Assembly (NCBI RefSeq): GCF_006442205.1
Contig: NZ_VFVR01000007.1
Location: forward strand, 248,001-312,000
DNA from: Mesorhizobium sp. B2-3-12
GTDB taxonomy: Bacteria > Pseudomonadota > Alphaproteobacteria > Rhizobiales > Rhizobiaceae
Reading direction: 5' to 3'
Length of the DNA: 64,000 nt
Positions 50,001 through 58,603 of this stretch are shown piece by piece; within the stretch, counting starts at the first letter, position 1; each line of letters opens with the position of its first letter. The position numbers were made by a program, and so were the translations under genes. The notes beneath the pieces are model-generated. The model had not been told where the DNA came from, ran no database searches, and saw nothing but the letters and a program-made list of their open reading frames with translations.

Positions 50001-52126
50001 TCACCAAGGTCGAAAGCGATGACCGCGTTTCGCGCAAACGCCTCGAGCGGCTGAAGGAGAACCTGCAGGAGCGGCTCGAATCACTCTCCACTCGCAAGGA
50101 CGATCTTCTCACCATCGCCGAGATCGGCGTCGACCAGATCATCGTCGATGAGGCGCAGGAGTTCCGCAAGCTCAGCTTCGCCACGAACATGTCGACGCTG
50201 AAGGGCGTCGATCCGAACGGCTCGCAGCGGGCATGGGACCTCTATGTGAAGTCCCTCTTCATCGAGACCAAGAATCCCGGCCGGGCGCTCGTGCTCGCAT
50301 CGGGAACTCCGATCACGAACACACTTGGCGAAATGTTCACGGTCCAACGGCTCATGGATTACGCCGCGCTGATGGAACGCGGCCTGCATGAATTCGATGC
50401 CTGGGCGTCGACCTTCGGCGACATGACGACCGAGCTGGAGCTTCAGCCATCAGGCAAATACAAGCCGGTGTCGCGCTTCGCCAGCTTCGTCAACGTCCCC
50501 GAGCTGATCGCGATGTTCCGATCTTTCGCCGACGTCGTCATGCCCGAGGACCTGCGCCAGTTTGTGAAGGTGCCGGCGATCTCCACCGGCAAGCGCCAGA
50601 TCATTACGTCCAAGCCGACGCAGGCCTTCAAACATTACCAGATGATCCTGGCTGCGCGGATCGCGGAGATCGAGAAACGCGACCGGCCGCCAGAACCTGG
50701 CGACGACATCCTGCTCTCCGTCATCACCGACGGTCGCCATGCTGCTATCGATCTGCGCCTTGTCGATCCCGACCATGACAACGAGGCGGACAACAAGCTC
50801 AACAACCTCATCTCGAACGCCTTCAACATCTGGAGGACCATGGCGGATACCACCTATACTCGACGTGACGGGAAGCCGTTCGAACTTTCGGGCGCCGCCC
50901 AGATGATCTTCTCGGATCTCGGCACCATCTCGGTGGAAAAGAGCAGGGGATTTTCCGCCTATCGCTGGATCCGTGAAAAACTCATCCGTTTGGGCGTGCC
51001 TGCGGCCGAAATCGCGTTCATGCAAGACTATAAAAAGTCCGAGGCCAAGCAGCAGCTCTTCGGCGACGTTCGTGCCGGCAAGGTCCGGTTCCTCATCGGC
51101 AGTTCAGAGACCATGGGTACCGGTGTCAACGCCCAGCTTCGCCTCAAAGCCCTCCACCATCTCGATGTGCCCTGGTTGCCCTCGCAGATCGAGCAGCGCG
51201 AGGGCCGCATCGTGCGTCAGGGGAACCAGCACGACGAGGTCGATATCTTCGCCTACGCCACGGAAGGTTCGCTCGACGCCACCATGTGGCAAAACAACGA
51301 GCGTAAGGCCCGCTTCATCGCCGCAGCGCTCTCGGGCGACACCTCTGTGCGTCGCCTCGAGGATCTTGGTGAGGGCCAGGCCAACCAATTCGCCATGGCC
51401 AAGGCCATCGCGTCCGGCGATCAGCGCCTCATCCAGAAGGCGGGCCTCGAAGCCGACATTGCGCGGCTGGAGCGACAGCGCGCCGCTCACATCGACGACC
51501 AACATGCCGTTCGCCGGCAGCTTCGCGAAGCCGAACGTGATATCGAGTATTCCACGCGGCGGATTGCTGAGACTGGTCGCGATATCGAGCTTCTCGTTCC
51601 GACCGTTGGCGAGGCGTTCACCATGACCGTGGCCGGCAACGTCTACACTGAGCGCAAGGAGGCAGGCCGGGCGCTCATGAAGGAAATCCTGACCCTGGTG
51701 CAGCTCCAGAGACAAGGCGAGTGCATCATTGCCTCCATCGGGGGCTTCGATCTCGAATATGAGGGCCAGCGCTTCGGTAAGGACGGCTACCGCTTTACCA
51801 CCATGCTGCTGCGCACCGGCGCGGATTATGAGATCGAACTTTCCATGACGGTCACGCCGCTTGGCGCGATATCCCGCCTCGAGCATGCACTCGATGACTT
51901 CGAGGGTGAGCGGCAGCGCTTTTCCCAGCGTCTCGCCGATGCCCGCCGCCGGCTCGTGTCGTACCAGTCTCGCGACAATGGCGCCGAATTCGCGTTCGCC
52001 GGTGAATTGGCCGAAAAACGACGACAGCTTGCGGAGGTGGACGCGGCTCTATCTGCTGATGTGGAAACACTGGCCACGCCTCTCAAAGGAAGCCGCATAA
52101 CTCCGTTCAAGAGAGTTGTAGGCTGA
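47003..52126 (+). CDS. Giant N6-adenine methylase-SNF2-type helicase fusion
   Basis: 1707 residues. The N-terminal methylase has the SAM motif LEPGIGTGLF (residues 191-200) and catalytic NPPF (256-259). A superfamily-2 helicase follows: Walker A AVGAGKT (about 891-897), IIVDEAQEF (about 1046-1053), ASGTPITNT (motif III), and QIEQREGRIVRQGN (motif VI, about 1395-1408). The C-terminal 250 residues contain a coiled coil. Such proteins are conserved in rhizobial and other proteobacterial mobile elements, usually near ardC, and are thought to protect or modify element DNA. The role is inferred, not shown. Confidence 0.92.
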   Translation: MSHDDPFTIDLFSNTALSSGLGLGVTAFAGNFEPDDDPDPSSPAPAMPVAAIARAPSRTSKERASNFYLADTRGLARGWKERARDSVAAIRLAAAIEADERPATAQEQERLIRFTGFGASDLANGVFRRPGEIGFRKGWDEIGSELEYAVCESDYASLARCTQYAHFTPEFIIEAIWSGLRRMGWRGGRVLEPGIGTGLFPALMPEALRNLTHVTGIELDPVTARIARLLQPQARIVTGDFARTDLPSSFDLAIGNPPFSDRMVRSDSAYRPLGLRLHDYFIAKSIDLLKPGALAAFVTSSGTMDKVDVSAREHIAKAADLIAAIRLPEGSFRADAGTDVVVDILFFRKRKVGEPEGDLSWLDTDEVHPATDDEGAIRVNRWFARHPDFVLGTHALTSGRFGETYTCLSRTGDDLSALLSAAVTLLPEDRYDGEPTEIDFDLEDAADDAPVDLLSERHVREGSFFFDKARGPMQLIDGEPIAVKVRKSRSADGIPEKHVRIIRKLIPIRDAVREVLKAQELGRPWKDLQVKLRIAWSSFVRDFGPINHTTVSISEDPETGETRESHRRPNLQPFLDDPDCWLVAAIEDYDLESDTARPGPIFTERVVSPPAPPIITSAADALAVVLNERGRVDLDHVAELLHRDPQDVVAELGSAIFCDPTDGSWQTADGYLSGHVRDKLKVAEAAAALDPVYERNVTALQGVQPADLRPSDITARLGAPWIPASDVVAFVKETMDADIRIHHMPELASWTVEARQLGYLAVGTSEWGTGRRHAGELLADALNSRVPQIFDTIKEEMSERRVLNVVDTEAVKEKLHKIRQAFQRWIWSEPDRTERLSRVYNDRFNNIAPRAFDGSHLKLPGASAAFTLYGHQMRGIWRIISAGATYLAHAVGAGKTMTLAAAIMEQRRLGLVAKAMLTVPGHCLAQVAREFLALYPNARILVADETNFTKDKRARFLSRAATATWDAIIITHSAFKFIGVPSAFEQQLIHDELELYENLLTKVESDDRVSRKRLERLKENLQERLESLSTRKDDLLTIAEIGVDQIIVDEAQEFRKLSFATNMSTLKGVDPNGSQRAWDLYVKSLFIETKNPGRALVLASGTPITNTLGEMFTVQRLMDYAALMERGLHEFDAWASTFGDMTTELELQPSGKYKPVSRFASFVNVPELIAMFRSFADVVMPEDLRQFVKVPAISTGKRQIITSKPTQAFKHYQMILAARIAEIEKRDRPPEPGDDILLSVITDGRHAAIDLRLVDPDHDNEADNKLNNLISNAFNIWRTMADTTYTRRDGKPFELSGAAQMIFSDLGTISVEKSRGFSAYRWIREKLIRLGVPAAEIAFMQDYKKSEAKQQLFGDVRAGKVRFLIGSSETMGTGVNAQLRLKALHHLDVPWLPSQIEQREGRIVRQGNQHDEVDIFAYATEGSLDATMWQNNERKARFIAAALSGDTSVRRLEDLGEGQANQFAMAKAIASGDQRLIQKAGLEADIARLERQRAAHIDDQHAVRRQLREAERDIEYSTRRIAETGRDIELLVPTVGEAFTMTVAGNVYTERKEAGRALMKEILTLVQLQRQGECIIASIGGFDLEYEGQRFGKDGYRFTTMLLRTGADYEIELSMTVTPLGAISRLEHALDDFEGERQRFSQRLADARRRLVSYQSRDNGAEFAFAGELAEKRRQLAEVDAALSADVETLATPLKGSRITPFKRVVG

Positions 52127-52534
52127 AGAAGGCCTCTTAGCAGCGGCTGTCGAATGGGACGAGTCCGGTCCCCAAAACCAAGCGCCGGACGACCTTGGTT
52201 CGCGAACGTCTGTCGGATGGCTCGCAGGTCATGAACCTCCACTTTTGAAGGGGAAGTCCAGGGTGAAGTTTCGACGATGAGAAGGGAGAGAATGGAAAAA
52301 ACACCGCTCGCAGATCGGGCGGACCGCTGACGCTTGCGCTCAACCGCGCCGCTCGCGATCCCGGCCACGTCGTCCTTCGCAGGGCTGTTAGCCCCGCTTG
52401 GCCTGCCGGGCAGGGATGCTCGGCCGCAGTTGCACCGGCCCGTCCGCTCTGCGGGCCGGGGGATGTCTTCGGGAAGAAGACGAGAAAGGACGCCGCGATT
52501 GGCGGTGTCCGGCAACCCCGTAAGGAGCATTTCC
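52127..52534 (+). other. Long GC-rich leader of the ParB-like gene
   Basis: About 400 bases without a supported gene. It is rich in complementary GC runs (for example CGGCCCGTCCGCT with GCGGGCCG around 52435-52462), so it is probably structured RNA upstream of the ATG at 52535. Confidence 0.4.
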
Positions 52535-54271
52535 ATGGAACTGAAGTTTGTTGATCCGCGCGCGCTGAAGGCGAACCCCCACAAGGCGCGGCGCGCCAAG
52601 TCCAGCCCACAGGCCGACACATTGCTGCTGGCAACGATCCGCGCCGTCGGCATCGTGCAGCCGCCTGTCGTCGCGCCCGAAATCGACGGCGGCAACGGCT
52701 ATGTCATCGATGCCGGTCATCGCCGCGTCAAGCAGGCCATCGCCGCAGGGCTTGAGGAGATCGCGGTGCTGGTGATCGAGCGCGCCGAGGATGGTGGCGC
52801 GATGCGCTCGCTCGCCGAAACGCTTGCGCATGAGCAGCTCAATCCCGTCGACCAGTGGCGGGCAATCGAGCGTCTGGTTGCGCTCGGCTGGACCGAGGAA
52901 GCAATCGCGGTCGCTCTGGCTCTGCCGGTTCGCCAGATCCGGAAGCTGCGTCTGCTCGCCAATGTCCTGCCGGCTATGCTCGATCAGATGGCAAAGGGCG
53001 ATATGCTCAATGAGAGCCAGCTGCGCACGATCGCTTCGGCCTCGCTCGACGAGCAGAAGGAGGTCTGGAAAAAGCACAAGCCCTCCAAGGCTGACCCGCA
53101 GGTCTCCTGGTGGAGCGTGGCGCAGGGCCTGCAGAAGACCCGCATGTATGCCCGCGATGCGAGCTTTGGCGACGAACTCGCGCAGGCCTACGGCATCGCC
53201 TGGGTCGAGGACCTGTTCGCGCCGGCCGATCAGGACAGCCGGTACACCACCGACGTCGAAGCGTTCCTTGGCGCGCAGCAGGAGTGGATGACGCAGCACC
53301 TTCCCAAGAAGGGCGTCATCACGGAGGTGAACAACTGGGGCCAGCCGGAACTGCCGAAGAAGGCCGAGCGCGTTTACGGCAAGCCGGGCAAGTCCGATCA
53401 CACCGCCCTCTATCTTGATCGTGAGGGGAAGGTGCAGTCGGCCCACTTCCGCATGCCCGAGGCGAAGAAGCCCAAGAAGGGCGAGCAGACGCTTAGTGAG
53501 GGGGACGATGCTGCAATCGTCGTCAAGACGCGTCCCGATGTCACCCGCAAGGGCATGGAGATGATCGGCGATCTGCGCACCGATGCGCTGCACGAGGCGC
53601 TGTCGCGGGCGCCGATCGAGGACGACACGCTGATGGCGTTGCTGGTCCTCGCCTTCGCCGGGCAGAACGTCACGGTGGCGTCGGGTGCGCGCGACGTCTC
53701 GTATTGCGGGGCGGCGGGCCTTGGCGAACATGCCGCGCGCCTGTTCGACCAGGAGGGCAAGCTCGACTTCGACATGGACACGCTGCGCATCGCCGTGCGG
53801 TCCCTGTTGATCGACGTGTTGTCTTGCCGGGAGAACCGTTCGGACAGCGGGGTCGTCTCCCGCGTGGCTGGCGGCGTGATCGGTGCGGACAACTTCCTGC
53901 CCAATATGGGCACGGTAGACTTCCTCTCGTGCCTGTCGCGGCCGGCGCTCGAGGCGTCCTGCGCCGATACGTCGGTCCTGCCGCGCCAGAAGGTCAAGGA
54001 CACCCGCGCGGCCCTGGTCGAACACTTCAAGGAGGGCCGCTTCGTCCATTCGTCGGCGCTGTTCGGGCCCGACCAGGCGAAGCTTGCGTCGTGGCTGAAG
54101 AAGAACGAGCGCATTGAACAACCGGACGATGGCACGCCGGAGGACCAGGATGAGTTCGACGGCGATGCAGTTGTCGAGCCCGCGCATGACTACGTCGATG
54201 AGGATCCGGCTCCGCAAGACGACGAGCTCACCGACGAACAGCGTGAAGCCTACAAGGTCGCCGCCGAGTAG
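52535..54271 (+). CDS. ParB/RepB/Spo0J-like nuclease-domain protein
   Basis: 578 residues from the ATG at 52535, with SD AAGGAG; the upstream extension to 52334 is not credible. The ParB N-terminal domain is residues 1-90: LKFVDPRALKANPHKARRAK, VIDAGHRRVKQAIAAGLEEI (GxxRxxA-like box, here GHRRVKQA). An HTH-like LGWTEEAIAVALALPVRQIR follows (about 125-145). The remainder is element-specific, with an acidic tail. No ParA partner is adjacent, so it is more likely an element-specific DNA-binding or nuclease factor than a partition protein. Confidence 0.88.
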   Translation: MELKFVDPRALKANPHKARRAKSSPQADTLLLATIRAVGIVQPPVVAPEIDGGNGYVIDAGHRRVKQAIAAGLEEIAVLVIERAEDGGAMRSLAETLAHEQLNPVDQWRAIERLVALGWTEEAIAVALALPVRQIRKLRLLANVLPAMLDQMAKGDMLNESQLRTIASASLDEQKEVWKKHKPSKADPQVSWWSVAQGLQKTRMYARDASFGDELAQAYGIAWVEDLFAPADQDSRYTTDVEAFLGAQQEWMTQHLPKKGVITEVNNWGQPELPKKAERVYGKPGKSDHTALYLDREGKVQSAHFRMPEAKKPKKGEQTLSEGDDAAIVVKTRPDVTRKGMEMIGDLRTDALHEALSRAPIEDDTLMALLVLAFAGQNVTVASGARDVSYCGAAGLGEHAARLFDQEGKLDFDMDTLRIAVRSLLIDVLSCRENRSDSGVVSRVAGGVIGADNFLPNMGTVDFLSCLSRPALEASCADTSVLPRQKVKDTRAALVEHFKEGRFVHSSALFGPDQAKLASWLKKNERIEQPDDGTPEDQDEFDGDAVVEPAHDYVDEDPAPQDDELTDEQREAYKVAAE

Positions 54272-54305
54272 AGCGGCTCCGCCTCAACTCTTGCGAACGA
54301 TCTTT

Positions 54306-54340
54306 CCGCCGCCGGCACATCGCCGGCGGCGGTTTTGTTT
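54306..54340 (+). terminator. Strong rho-independent terminator after the ParB-like gene
   Basis: CCGCCGCCGGC and GCCGGCGGCGG form a perfect 11-base stem with a five-base loop, followed by TTTTGTTT. The next gene starts only 28 bases later, so it must have its own promoter or rely on read-through. Confidence 0.85.
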
Positions 54341-54367
54341 CCACCATCAACATCATGGAGAAAAACC

Positions 54368-54844
54368 ATGTCCGCCCAACTGATATTCGACCTCATGCCC
54401 CTGGGTTCGATCCTGACATATTCTGGTGGTTTCCCGCGACCACCGGAGCGGTTCGCCAAGAAGCTCGCCGCTTGGGAAAACCGCAATTCCGGCGGCCACC
54501 TGACCCGCAAACAGGCCGAAGCTCCTGTCGGCAATACGACGATCCCCGCGTCCATCACCCTGCACGAGGGCGACTACGGCAGTCAGGGCACGATCGTCTT
54601 GCGTGTCCACCGGTCGTTCTCGGTGAACAACGACCTGAAGTTCGCAGTCAAGGAGTGGCCGGCGATCGGCTCGGTCCTCGTTCTCGACCGCGCGGGCTAC
54701 GATGCCGAGCTTGTCCATCTTGCCGCCCATCGCGCGGCCGCCGAGGCCTGGCTGACTTGCCACGGCTATCCGAACGCCGTTCTGCAGGAAATCTCGGCCG
54801 ATACCGTCGCGGCGGATGCGGTGGAAGGGAGGGCAGATGCATGA
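54368..54844 (+). CDS. Conserved conjugative-element protein of unknown function
   Basis: 158 residues from the ATG at 54368. ILTYSGGFPRPPERFAKKLA, then AWENRNSGGHLTRKQA and ITLHEGDYGSQGTIVLRVHR form a coding-like, conserved-looking sequence I associate with rhizobial ICE backbones, but no domain name comes to mind. It lies just after the terminator of the ParB-like gene and before a small frameshifted gene. Confidence 0.65.
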   Translation: MSAQLIFDLMPLGSILTYSGGFPRPPERFAKKLAAWENRNSGGHLTRKQAEAPVGNTTIPASITLHEGDYGSQGTIVLRVHRSFSVNNDLKFAVKEWPAIGSVLVLDRAGYDAELVHLAAHRAAAEAWLTCHGYPNAVLQEISADTVAADAVEGRADA

Positions 54845-54862
54845 GTGTGCGCAGCTCCGAGC

Positions 54863-55043
54863 ATGATGTCGTCGAAAGCCGCCTGACTCCGGCGCGTTCC
54901 TCGAACGGTATCGTGCAAACCTGGCCGCCAGTACCGCCGACCATCGGCCGGAAATCGACGCCCTGTCGCGCAAGCTGGCACGGCAGGAAAGCACCATCAC
55001 AGCGTTGCGGGCTCAGCTTCAATCAGAAGAGCTGTGTGCGTGA
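54863..55043 (+). pseudogene. Small coiled-coil protein, apparently frameshifted
   Basis: The ATG at 54863 begins MMSSKAA; the frame then meets a TGA. Removing one T at about 54885 (GCCGCCTGACTCC) joins it to DSGAFLERYRANLAASTADH, then RPEIDALSRKLARQESTITA and LRAQLQSEELCA. The combined 59-residue protein has a clear heptad pattern. Either a real break or a sequencing error. Confidence 0.5.
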
Positions 55044-55524
55044 TGCATGATGGCGTCCCCCCGCCAGGCCAAGCATCGATCCGTAGCTGAAATAATGGTC
55101 GCATCCACGGTGACCAGGCGGCCCGCATATGTTGGTGATGCGCTTGTGGAGCGGCAGGGCCAAGGAATGGCCAGGGCGGCGGATCGACCGGACGCTTATC
55201 GGTCTGCACGCCGGTGTCGTTGACCATCCCTCGGCCCGTCTTCCCGGCGGGTTTGCTGCGGTCTGAACCTGCGGCTGGTCCCTTCAAGACCGCTATCGCG
55301 CCGCGCAACGGCCGGAACCCGCCGATCTCGACAAGGCGGGCCCGCGTCCCGCGCAGGGACCAGTGAAGGACTGGCCCCCGCTTGTTCGCAAGCCGACCTC
55401 GCTCGCCTGGCAGGCTCCGGACCCTGAAGCGCCCAGCTTCCGCCGGTTCCTTTTGACCACACCCGCAGGGAAGACCGGCCGAGGGCCGGATCACCTGGAG
55501 GGCATCGCTAGAAAGGTAAGCTTC
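55044..55524 (+). other. Long GC-rich leader without a supported gene
   Basis: About 480 bases before the ATG at 55525. Frames on both strands lack motifs. It contains complementary runs such as GACCGGCCGAGGGCCGG near 55475. Similar leaders precede the other backbone genes. Confidence 0.4.
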
Positions 55525-56112
55525 ATGTCCAATTCAACCCGCTCCCCCAAGTCCAAAGCCCGTGTCGTCCCACTCCGCAAGGGCACGACCCTCGAAATGG
55601 TCCGGCTCTGCTGCCCGGACGGCAACCAGGCCACCCTCATCTCCGAAAGCTTCGGCCTCCCGGTCCTCGACAGCGACGGCATCCGTGAATTCCACCAGCG
55701 CAGCCTGATCGAAGGCGCCGATACCCTCTCCGAGGGGCTTTCCGACAAGGCCATGCAGATCCACCTGCAACGGATCGTCGGCTCCTATGTCGGCTCCGCC
55801 TATGGGGCAGGCCAGTTCTATTCGAAGGCCGTCACCGAGGCAAAAGATGCCACGGCCAAGCTCGCCAACGACATCCGCGACGAGGACCTCGACGGTCCGG
55901 TCGGCTTCGACAGCAACTCCCAGCGCAAGCGCGAGTTCGCAGCCGACATGGGTCTACAGTCGCACGCCTTGCGCATGGCGGCCGAGGGTGCCGTCGCGGC
56001 TTACGAGCACATCGTCGGCGAAAGCTGGAAGCCCTATGAGCGCCAGGTCGACAATCCCGGCCACAACGCCAGCCGGCAGGCTGCCGATCTCCAGATGGCG
56101 GCACTTGGCTGA
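55525..56112 (+). CDS. Conserved conjugative-element protein of unknown function
   Basis: 195 residues from the ATG at 55525. After a basic start (STRSPKSKARVVPLRKG) comes LEMVRLCCPDGNQATLISES, then YVGSAYGAGQFYSKAVTEAK and a helical C-terminus (HALRMAAEGAVAAYEHIVGE). Intact and coding-biased. No domain recognised; its place between the ParB-like and ArdC genes suggests an element backbone function. Confidence 0.65.
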   Translation: MSNSTRSPKSKARVVPLRKGTTLEMVRLCCPDGNQATLISESFGLPVLDSDGIREFHQRSLIEGADTLSEGLSDKAMQIHLQRIVGSYVGSAYGAGQFYSKAVTEAKDATAKLANDIRDEDLDGPVGFDSNSQRKREFAADMGLQSHALRMAAEGAVAAYEHIVGESWKPYERQVDNPGHNASRQAADLQMAALG

Positions 56113-56447
56113 CCGCCAAGGGCGGACCTTCGGCTCCGCCCAATTTCCACCCAATGAGGCTGGTGTCCTTTCGGACGCCGGCCTCTTCGCATGTCTCGAT
56201 GATCCAAACCCGACACCAGCAACAGACATTTGGCCCGCGCCAGTCGCGGCCAGCACGAATGTTGGTCCTGCTCCGGTCCTCGTTCCGCGAAACGGCTGCG
56301 CCGTCCTTCACTGACGTTGCGGCCCGCCGTGCGACATCTCCCTTCCTATCCGATTGCGCATCTGCGGGTTCGCCGACCTGCGGTCCTGCGCGTGTCGACC
56401 TCGTGACGGCCGCGACTGGCGCGGCCTCGAATGGAGGCTCGAAAAAA
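56113..56447 (+). other. Leader region upstream of the ArdC gene
   Basis: About 335 bases without a supported gene. The last part contains GCCGCGAC-TGGC-GCGGC, a small hairpin just before the SD GGAGG at 56433. Confidence 0.4.
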
Positions 56448-57374
56448 ATGAGCAGGAAAGAAAGCAAACCCCGCGTCGATATCTACGCGAAAATCACCGA
56501 CCGCATCGTCGCGGAACTGGAGAAGGGTGTGCGCCCGTGGGTCAAGCCCTGGAGTGCGGCGAATACGACAGGCCGGATCACCCGCCCGCTCCGTCATAAC
56601 GGTCTGCCGTATCAGGGGATCAATGCGCTGCTTCTGTGGTCGGAGGCGGTCGCAAGAGGATTTGTCTCGCCCACCTGGATGACGTTCAAACAGAGCGTCG
56701 AACTGGGTGGCCATGTCCGCAAGGGCGAGTCCGGCGCAACAGTCGTCTACTCCAGCCGCTTCACCCGCACCGAAACCGATGCTCGCGGCGAGGAAGTTGA
56801 ACGCGGCATTCCCTTCCTCAAGGCCTACACCGTGTTCTGCGCCGATCAGATTGAGGACCTGCCCGCGCAATATTATGGCAATCCCGCACCCGTGGACGAT
56901 CCGGTGGAACGGATCGAACATGCGGATGCCTACTTCGCCAATACCGGAGCGGTCATCCGACACGGAGGCGACAAGGCATTCTTCAATCCGGCTCTCGATA
57001 TCGTGCAAATGCCGCCGTTCGAGAGCTTTCGCGATGCGCCGAGTTACTATGCGACTTTAGGACACGAGCTGACGCATTGGGTCGGATCGGAAAAGCGGCT
57101 TGATCGCAACCTCTCCCGCTATCACAAGGATCGCTCCTTCAGGGCGCACGAGGAACTCGTGGCCGATTTGGGCGGTTGCTTTTTGGCGGCCGATCTCGGC
57201 ATAGTTCCCGAACTGGAGCCGCGCCCCGATCACGCGAGCTACCTGGCAAGCTGGCTTAAAATCCTCAAGAACGAGAAGCGGTTTATCTTCGCCGCAGCCG
57301 CTCATGCGCAGCGCGCCGTCAACTATCTGCACGATCTCCAGCCGAAGGCGACATGGGTCGCAGAGGCTGCGTGA
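56448..57374 (+). CDS. ardC: ArdC-like antirestriction protein with zinc metallopeptidase domain
   Basis: 308 residues from the ATG at 56448. The N-terminal ArdC ssDNA-binding domain (DUF1738, about residues 8-130) starts DIYAKITDRIVAELEKGVRP and has LPYQGINALLLWSEA and FKQSVELGGHVRKGESG. The C-terminal metallopeptidase carries GHELTHWVGSEKRL (HExxH, about 205-218) and EELVADLGG with the third ligand. ArdC proteins protect incoming single-stranded DNA during conjugation. It overlaps a truncated downstream gene by one base. Confidence 0.93.
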   Translation: MSRKESKPRVDIYAKITDRIVAELEKGVRPWVKPWSAANTTGRITRPLRHNGLPYQGINALLLWSEAVARGFVSPTWMTFKQSVELGGHVRKGESGATVVYSSRFTRTETDARGEEVERGIPFLKAYTVFCADQIEDLPAQYYGNPAPVDDPVERIEHADAYFANTGAVIRHGGDKAFFNPALDIVQMPPFESFRDAPSYYATLGHELTHWVGSEKRLDRNLSRYHKDRSFRAHEELVADLGGCFLAADLGIVPELEPRPDHASYLASWLKILKNEKRFIFAAAAHAQRAVNYLHDLQPKATWVAEAA

Positions 57375-57484
57375 TGTTGCAATCTCAAAGCTTTGAAGGG
57401 GAGGGCGGCGAGCCTTCCCCGATCCGCCTTCGTGTTCTCAGCCTCGGAGTCGGTGTCCAGTCCACAACCATGGCTTGTCTGTAG
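57374..57484 (+). pseudogene. N-terminal fragment of a PAPS-reductase-family protein
   Basis: 36 codons with start overlapping the ArdC stop. The end PIRLRVLSLGVGVQSTTMAC is the beginning of a PP-loop domain (usual SxGxxSTT/S) of phosphoadenosine phosphosulfate reductase-like proteins common on phages and ICEs. It ends at a TAG right after ACL. Downstream sequence is unrelated, so the rest of the gene has been lost, probably where the toxin-antitoxin segment entered. Confidence 0.65.
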
Positions 57485-57923
57485 AGGACCAATTACCTCA
57501 AGCAGAGGCATCGGATTTTAAGGCAGTTCTGATTAGGTTGCGAACCAATAACGTAACGGCAGAATCGATTGTCGATTCCTACAGACGACAATGCCGGTGA
57601 CCCCCACGCGGCTGCCTTGACCTCGCAACGGCTTCGCCGACAGGGAAGAAAGCGGGACTGCTCAGATCGTCCAACCCTGCCTTGACGTTCCGAAGGCTCC
57701 ATGGACTTCGTGGTACCCCCAAAATGCTGACGCATTTCGGCTCCCCCCACTCCCCGGCTCCGCCGGTCGCTGCGCGCTCCTTGACTCCTCCGGCGCACCA
57801 TGGCCGCCGTTGGTGACAGCCCCCACGGGGGATGCTGATCTCACAACGACCGCCGCGTCGGCCAAATAAGCCTCTGACCAAAAGGCCATCCGCGGCAGGG
57901 GCGATTGAAAACCCGGCACATCG
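57485..57923 (+). other. Gene-free junction between the truncated gene and the toxin-antitoxin pair
   Basis: About 440 bases, containing repeat copy 1 (57659-57818). Frames on the minus strand here are shared with the second copy at 59751 and look like repeat artefacts rather than genes. Confidence 0.45.
57659..57818 (+). repeat. Leader repeat, copy 1
   Basis: About 160 bases running from GCTCAGATCGTCCA to GGTGACA, matching 59751-59906 at most positions by eye (for example TTCGTGGTACCCCCAAAATG is identical). In copy 1 no gene follows on the plus strand; in copy 2 a small gene starts 27 bases later. Confidence 0.75.
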
Positions 57924-58349
57924 TCACGTCGCAGGATCCCAAGGGTTGATGACGTTCAGCCCCGCGGCTGCAAAAGGGCTGGTGTCGCGGGTAGCGACCA
58001 TGTAGCCGCCCACTGCGGCCGTGGCAGCTATGTAGCCATCGGCCTTACCCACAGCCTTGCCGGCCAGCCGCGCCCGGGTCATCAAGTCAGCATAGGCTTG
58101 CGAAGCATCCAGATCGAAAGCGAGAACGCGCCCCGCAAAGGCTGGCAGGACCTCTGCTTCCAGCCGTTTTTGGTAGATCGTGCGGCGCTTGCCCTCTGGC
58201 ATCGCCGCCAGGCCAAAACGAAGCTCGGCCACGGTAATTGTCGATAGATAAAGAGTTTCGACCGCCTGAGCATCGACCCAAGTCCGAACGTTGGAATCCG
58301 GCGCGAGCTTCCACAGTTCCGAAATGACGTTGGTATCGAGAACGATCAT
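57924..58349 (-). CDS. vapC: PIN-domain ribonuclease toxin, FitB/VapC type
   Basis: 141 residues. Acidic active-site residues are in place: MIVLDTNVISELWK (D5), STITVAELRFGLA (Glu), AVGKADGYIAATA (Asp) and VATRDTSPFAAAGL (Asp). FitB/VapC toxins cleave tRNA or other RNA. It overlaps the antitoxin by 4 bases (ATGA). Oriented against the element backbone genes. Confidence 0.93.
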   Translation of the reverse strand: MIVLDTNVISELWKLAPDSNVRTWVDAQAVETLYLSTITVAELRFGLAAMPEGKRRTIYQKRLEAEVLPAFAGRVLAFDLDASQAYADLMTRARLAGKAVGKADGYIAATAAVGGYMVATRDTSPFAAAGLNVINPWDPAT

Positions 58350-58603
58350 TCGAAGCTCATCGGCTTGGCTGGGGTCTTGTCGCGCAGTTCGTTCAAATTC
58401 TCGGCTTCCGCGTCGGTCAGACCGCCGGCCTCGTGGGCGATCGATGCCAGCAGCGAACCAAGCTTGAGGCGCTCCACCGGCCGAACCGTCGTTTCGAGAA
58501 TGTCGCGGATCTCCGCCTCAGTGCTACGGCCATGCGTAGCAGCGCGCACGCGAAGCGCGCGATGCACTTCATCCGGCAGGTTTCTGACGGTTACGCTTGC
58601 CAT
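58346..58603 (-). CDS. vapB: Ribbon-helix-helix antitoxin, FitA/VapB type
   Basis: 85 residues from the ATG at 58603, with SD GGAGG. MASVTVRNLPDEVHRALRVR, then AATHGRSTEAEIRDILE, is the FitA-like RHH DNA-binding domain. The C-terminal half binds the toxin. The longer frame to 58660 adds unlikely residues. It forms a pair with the PIN-domain gene. Confidence 0.9.
   Translation of the reverse strand: MASVTVRNLPDEVHRALRVRAATHGRSTEAEIRDILETTVRPVERLKLGSLLASIAHEAGGLTDAEAENLNELRDKTPAKPMSFE

Noticed and set aside
52388..54217. 609-codon minus-strand open frame opposite the ParB-like gene
   Set aside because: Low-complexity Arg/Asp-rich translation typical of antisense frames; the plus strand has ParB motifs.
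54997..55494. 165-codon minus-strand frame in the leader of the 55525 gene
   Set aside because: No motif, antisense to the leader, and composition typical of random GC-rich DNA.
57493..57919. Minus-strand open frames in the repeat near 57.5-57.9 kb and again at 59.5-59.8 kb
   Set aside because: The shared peptide (MRQHFGGTTK) is a by-product of the nucleotide repeat; there is no start context or domain.
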